Part shown: positions 60,493-64,000 of the stretch, piece by piece | How positions within the stretch are numbered: the stretch's first letter is position 1 | Layout of the letters: each line of letters begins with the position of its first letter | Assembly (NCBI GenBank): GCA_934090685.1 | Contig: CAKOJN010000002.1 | Coordinates: 124,001-188,000, forward strand | Reading direction: 5' to 3' | Length of the DNA stretch: 64,000 nt | Source of the DNA: an uncultured Bacilli bacterium | GTDB lineage: Bacteria; Bacillota_I; Bacilli_A; RF39; UBA660 | Made by a program: the position numbers and the translations under genes | Notes under the pieces: model-generated | Told to the model about the DNA's origin: nothing | Database searches by the model: none | The model's input: only the letters and a program-made list of their open reading frames with translations

Positions 60493-62859
60493 ATGAAGTT
60501 AAGTAGAAAATTTGTAAATGATTATACTAAAATAGATGATATTGACACTAAATATTTAACTGATGAAATGGTTAGAATTGGTAATGAGAGTGAATCTATT
60601 AAAACATTAGTTTCTGCGACTAAATTAGTTATAGGAGAAGTTATAGAATGCACTCCTCATCCTGAAAGCGATCACTTGAACTTATGTAAAGTTGATATTA
60701 AAAGTGAAATATTGAACATAGTATGTGGTGCGCCTAATGTTAGAAAAGGTATTAAAGTAATAGTAGCATTAGATGGTTGTGTGTTACCAAAAGGAACTAT
60801 TAAGAAATCAATGATACTTGGACATGAATCTAATGGTATGCTTTGTGCTTTAGATGAGTTAGGTATAGAACAAAAATATCTTAAAAAAGAAGATATAGAA
60901 GGTATTTGTGAACTATCAAGTGATGCACCAGTTGGAGAAGACCCAATTAAATATTTAGAACTTGATGATGAGATTATTGATTTTGAACTTACATCTAATA
61001 GAGCTGATTTATTAAGTGAATTAGGTCTTGCATATGAAGTATCTGCTATAACTGATAGAGAAGTAATAGAACCTAAAATTAAATATAATGAAGTTGATAA
61101 AAATATTAGTGATGAGTTAAATCTTAAAGTTGAAACTGATAATGTATTTACATTCTTAACAAAGAAAGTAATTAATGTTGAAATAAAAGAAAGTCCTAAT
61201 TTTATTAAGAATAGACTTATTGCATGTGGTATCAGACCAATAAATAATGTAGTAGATATTTCAAATTATGTAATGTTAGAAACAGGACAACCATTGCATT
61301 TTTATGATGCTGATAGACTTGGAAACACTATTAGTGCAAGAATGGCACATGATGGAGAAAAAGTAACTACTCTTGATAATAATGAAAGATTATTATCAAG
61401 CAGTGATATAGTTATAACCAATGGAAAAGAAACTATAGGTTTAGCAGGAGTTATGGGTGGTCTTTCTACTGAAATAGAAAGTACTACTAAAAATGTAGTT
61501 ATTGAGTCAGCAATCTTTAGACCAATTAATATTAGAAATACATCTAAAAAAATATTAAGAAGCGAAGCAAGTTCAAGATACGAAAAAGGACTAGATGTTA
61601 ATAGATGTTATTTTGCTATTGAAAGAGCATGTACTTTACTTTCAATGTATGCATCTGGACAAGTATTTAAAGGAATGCTTGAATATAATACACTTGATAG
61701 AAATAATAAAGAAATAGATATTACACTAAATAAAATTAATTCAGTATTAGGATATAAACTTAGTGTAGAAGATGTACTTGATGTATTTAGAAAATTAAAA
61801 TTTGATGTTAAAGAAAATAAAAATGTATTTAAAGTTTCAGTACCAACAAGAAGAACTGATATAAGTATAATAGAAGACTTAATTGAAGAAGTCGGAAGAA
61901 TATATGGTGTTGATAATATTGAAAGCACTTTACCTGATTTTGAAACATCTCCAGGTAATTATGATAAAAGACCAAGATTAATAAGAAATATTATGAGTGG
62001 TATGTCTTTAAATGAAGTAATTACATATTCATTGATAAATGAAAAAGATGTATTTAAGTTTACTAATGATGAGTTTGGGTTAATACAAGTATCATCTCCA
62101 TTAAGTGAAGATAAAACTACTTTAAGACATAGTTTAATTACATCATTATTATCAGTTTATGACTATAATAAAGCAAGAAATATAAAAGATTTAAGTATAT
62201 TTGAATTAGGTAAGAGTTTTTCTAAAATAAATGGCGAAGTAGTAGAAGAAAATATGCTTTCTGCACTTGTAACTGGTAGATATAATGAAGGTCTTACAGT
62301 AGAAACTTATGACTTTTATACATTAAAAGGTATAGTAGAAGAATTACTAGAAAGACTAGGATATAAAAATAGATATACATTTGAAGTAAGAGAATTTCCA
62401 TGTGAAATGAATCCATATCAAAGCGCATATATTAATATAAATGGAACAATCGTAGGATATTTTGGTAAAATTCATCCAAATCTTTATAAAGAAGATATTT
62501 ATATAATGGAAATTAATTTAGATACATTATTTAGCATAAAGAGTGGAAAAATTAAGTTTAGAGAGTTTACTAAATATCCAAGTATAACTAAGGACTTAAG
62601 TTTCATAGTTAATAAAGATGTACTTTGTGATGATATAATCTTAACAATTAGAAAAAATGGGAAAGGTTCATTGAAATCAGTTAATGCAGTTGATTATTAT
62701 GAAGATGAATCACTTGGAGAAAATAAAAAAGCAATAACATTCAAACTAACATTTGAAAGTTTTGATAAGACACTTACTGATGAAGAAGTAAATCCACTTA
62801 TTGATAATGTAGTGTCTTCTGTAATTAAAAATCATAATGGAATATTGAGAGATAAATAA
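60493..62859 (+). CDS. pheT: Phenylalanyl-tRNA synthetase beta subunit
   Basis: A 788-residue subunit. EMAP/OB-type tRNA-binding domain (about 40-150, IGEVIECTPHPESDHLNLCKVD), B3/B4 editing domain, B5, core catalytic-like domain and C-terminal anticodon-binding FDX-ACB domain (FTKYPSITKDLSFIVNKDV). Start at 60493 because GAGGAG (60479-60484) precedes it, which removes 7 residues from the longer frame. Confidence 0.97.
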   Translation: MKLSRKFVNDYTKIDDIDTKYLTDEMVRIGNESESIKTLVSATKLVIGEVIECTPHPESDHLNLCKVDIKSEILNIVCGAPNVRKGIKVIVALDGCVLPKGTIKKSMILGHESNGMLCALDELGIEQKYLKKEDIEGICELSSDAPVGEDPIKYLELDDEIIDFELTSNRADLLSELGLAYEVSAITDREVIEPKIKYNEVDKNISDELNLKVETDNVFTFLTKKVINVEIKESPNFIKNRLIACGIRPINNVVDISNYVMLETGQPLHFYDADRLGNTISARMAHDGEKVTTLDNNERLLSSSDIVITNGKETIGLAGVMGGLSTEIESTTKNVVIESAIFRPINIRNTSKKILRSEASSRYEKGLDVNRCYFAIERACTLLSMYASGQVFKGMLEYNTLDRNNKEIDITLNKINSVLGYKLSVEDVLDVFRKLKFDVKENKNVFKVSVPTRRTDISIIEDLIEEVGRIYGVDNIESTLPDFETSPGNYDKRPRLIRNIMSGMSLNEVITYSLINEKDVFKFTNDEFGLIQVSSPLSEDKTTLRHSLITSLLSVYDYNKARNIKDLSIFELGKSFSKINGEVVEENMLSALVTGRYNEGLTVETYDFYTLKGIVEELLERLGYKNRYTFEVREFPCEMNPYQSAYININGTIVGYFGKIHPNLYKEDIYIMEINLDTLFSIKSGKIKFREFTKYPSITKDLSFIVNKDVLCDDIILTIRKNGKGSLKSVNAVDYYEDESLGENKKAITFKLTFESFDKTLTDEEVNPLIDNVVSSVIKNHNGILRDK

Positions 62860-62877
62860 TCTCTCTTTATTTTTTTA
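62847..62877 (+). terminator. Terminator of pheST
   Basis: GAGAGAT (62847-62853) pairs with ATCTCTC (62859-62865), then T-rich. Confidence 0.85.
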
Positions 62878-62885
62878 TATTTATT

Positions 62886-63011
62886 TGTAGTGTTAATGCA
62901 AGATCAATCGCACTAACATATAGTGATACATTAGAAAGAATTAAAACATGTACTAATAAATCTTGCGGTGGTTGGGTTATTGATAAAACTGGTAAATCAT
63001 TCTTTAATTAA
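62886..63011 (+). pseudogene. Orphan 3' fragment of a surface or pilin-like gene
   Basis: An open frame with no start codon reads VNARSIALTYSDTLERIKTC, then TNKSCGGWVIDKTGKSFFN and a stop. The codon use is like the genes around it, and the piece ALTYSDTLERI plus a Cys pair is pilin-like. It is probably what is left of a broken gene. The stretch 62878-63129 holds no other gene; a hairpin (63015-63046) follows. Confidence 0.35.
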
Positions 63012-63075
63012 AATTAAATGTATTTCCTAAAAAGGATAATGCATTTAATATGTTACATAATTTTAATAAAAAATC

Positions 63076-63104
63076 TTGAGAATAATAAATTAAAATGATA
63101 AAAT
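63076..63104 (+). promoter_or_regulatory. Promoter of the InlB-repeat protein gene
   Basis: TTGAGA (63076-63081), 17-base spacer, TAAAAT (63099-63104). Confidence 0.55.
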
Positions 63105-63129
63105 TGTATAAGAGAGAGTAGGTAATCAT

Positions 63130-64000
63130 ATGAAAAAAATATTTTCTGTTATATTATTAACTTTTTTATTCATAATTAATGTTAATGCTGAAGTAAGTGT
63201 TAGTTATGATAATGCAGTAAAAACATCACAAAGATATATTTATAAGTTTAATAAATATGATAAGTATTTAGTAACTGATAAAAAATATATTGAATTAAAA
63301 GGATCAGATACTGCGATAATACCTTTTGGTTTTAAAAATAATAAATTAGAAGTAAATTCTGATTTTACAAGAGGTGGTCTTTTAAATGAAGAAGAATTTA
63401 ATTTATCAAAAGATAGTAATGGAAATACATATTTAAGTCAAGATGTAGAATTTTACTTAATAGGAAAGAAAGCAGTAAATACACTTAATAATGAAGTAGT
63501 AGATGCTGGAGATAAAAAATATGGAATAAGGGTAACTGAGTTTGTTTTACCAGGTACTAAAACAAGAGGTTCAGGTACAAAAGTAAATCCATGGGAATTT
63601 GTCGGAACATATAAACTTACTTTCTATATAAATAATGGTAAAATCACAAATAATGGTTTATCAGTTAATAAGTATATTGTTTATGCAGTTGAAAGTACAG
63701 AAGGACAAATAATTGTTAATTTTGAACCAAATAATGGGTTTGAATATTTAAGAAATAATTGTAATTTTACATATGAATATGATAAAACAAATAAGATACA
63801 TAAAATATATAAAGATAATAAAGCTATAAATAGTGATCAAGATTGTACTATTAACTTAAAGACAGGTAGTTTTATAGTAGAGTATGATTATAATGGAGGC
63901 AGTGGTAAGTGTGAAAATTTAGCAGTGCCTAAAGGAAATAAAATTAGTAAATTATGTACTAATGTATCAAAAGAAGGATATACATTTAAAGGATGGCAAG
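63130..64000 (+). CDS. Secreted protein with InlB B-repeat (3' end outside window)
   Basis: The first 290 residues of a longer protein. Signal peptide MKKIFSVILLTFLFIINVNA with cleavage expected after VNA. A beta-rich domain follows (about 21-240) containing GSGTKVNPWEF, a motif close to the module ends of the other surface proteins. Then comes an InlB B/Flg_new repeat (VEYDYNGGSGKCENLAVPKG...SKEGYTFKGWQ) at the window edge. Such repeats mark adhesins and S-layer-like surface proteins of gut Firmicutes. How it is anchored is not seen. The frame is open to the last base. Confidence 0.78.
   Translation, partial: MKKIFSVILLTFLFIINVNAEVSVSYDNAVKTSQRYIYKFNKYDKYLVTDKKYIELKGSDTAIIPFGFKNNKLEVNSDFTRGGLLNEEEFNLSKDSNGNTYLSQDVEFYLIGKKAVNTLNNEVVDAGDKKYGIRVTEFVLPGTKTRGSGTKVNPWEFVGTYKLTFYINNGKITNNGLSVNKYIVYAVESTEGQIIVNFEPNNGFEYLRNNCNFTYEYDKTNKIHKIYKDNKAINSDQDCTINLKTGSFIVEYDYNGGSGKCENLAVPKGNKISKLCTNVSKEGYTFKGWQ

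Noticed and set aside
1..64000. CRISPR arrays, tRNA or rRNA genes, replication origin
   Set aside because: No regularly spaced repeats, no recognisable tRNA cloverleaf or rRNA segments and no DnaA-box clusters were found by reading both strands.

Overview
The window comes from a very AT-rich, low-GC Gram-positive endospore former of the Bacilli type. TGA is used as a stop, so the standard bacterial code applies. The best taxonomic hint is the core gene order (yqfC-yqfD-ybeY-dgkA-cdd-era-yqzL-recO, hrcA-grpE-dnaK-dnaJ, dnaG-rpoD-trmK, spoIIGA-sigE) combined with many large surface proteins of the kind found in uncultured gut Bacilli. I cannot name a species from sequence alone.

Layout. 1-592: 3' end of a pilin-type leucine-rich-repeat surface gene. 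707-5055: MarR regulator with an asymmetric two-gene ABC exporter. 5152-7641: large anchored surface protein. 7716-12644: housekeeping and sporulation operon (yqfC to recO). 12766-14358: prepilin with a BspA-type LRR head, driven by a promoter that carries a G10 tract. 14428-21058: heat-shock operon under CIRCE control, with pepF inside it and an unusual Cys-rich GrpE. 21111-25131: GreA-like factor, then dnaG-rpoD-trmK. 25222-26626: HigB toxin and a HigA/ImmA fusion. 26679-28994: lipoprotein cyclophilin, folD and a TtcA-like enzyme. 29105-33398: two more large prepilins. 33449-35896: rpsD, murB and rpmB. 36983-43304: spoIIGA-sigE, three unfamiliar genes, sigG and ylmC. 43340-46352: lspA, rluD-like, tspO and rhomboid genes. 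46475-48652: fourth large prepilin. 48702-51867: lexA, trpS, a 41-residue sorting-signal-like protein, an IS remnant and an RNA methyltransferase. 51892-56938 (minus strand): SpoVD-like PBP, a DUF4143 ATPase and the PilB/GspE ATPase. 57054-62859: a small prepilin, proS, then T-box-pheS-pheT. 63130 to the end: start of a secreted InlB-repeat protein.

Two themes stand out. The first is a dispersed type IV pilus-like system: five complete prepilin genes, one pilin-related 3' fragment and one assembly ATPase. Four of the five prepilins carry very large heads. These are built from an LRR domain, an Ig-like stalk, or a repeated YYRG...NPY module that also occurs in a non-pilin surface protein. Two of the pilin promoters are near-copies of each other, and one has a slippage-prone G10 spacer. 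The LRR heads of two paralogues differ mainly at the same exposed positions of each repeat. Together this looks like a variable surface-display system. The second theme is sporulation control: a perfect Spo0A box sits in front of spoIIGA, a hairpin hides the ribosome binding site of sigG, and three unknown genes separate sigE from sigG.

All calls are from reading motifs. No database search was run, so names of divergent or unknown proteins are inferences.
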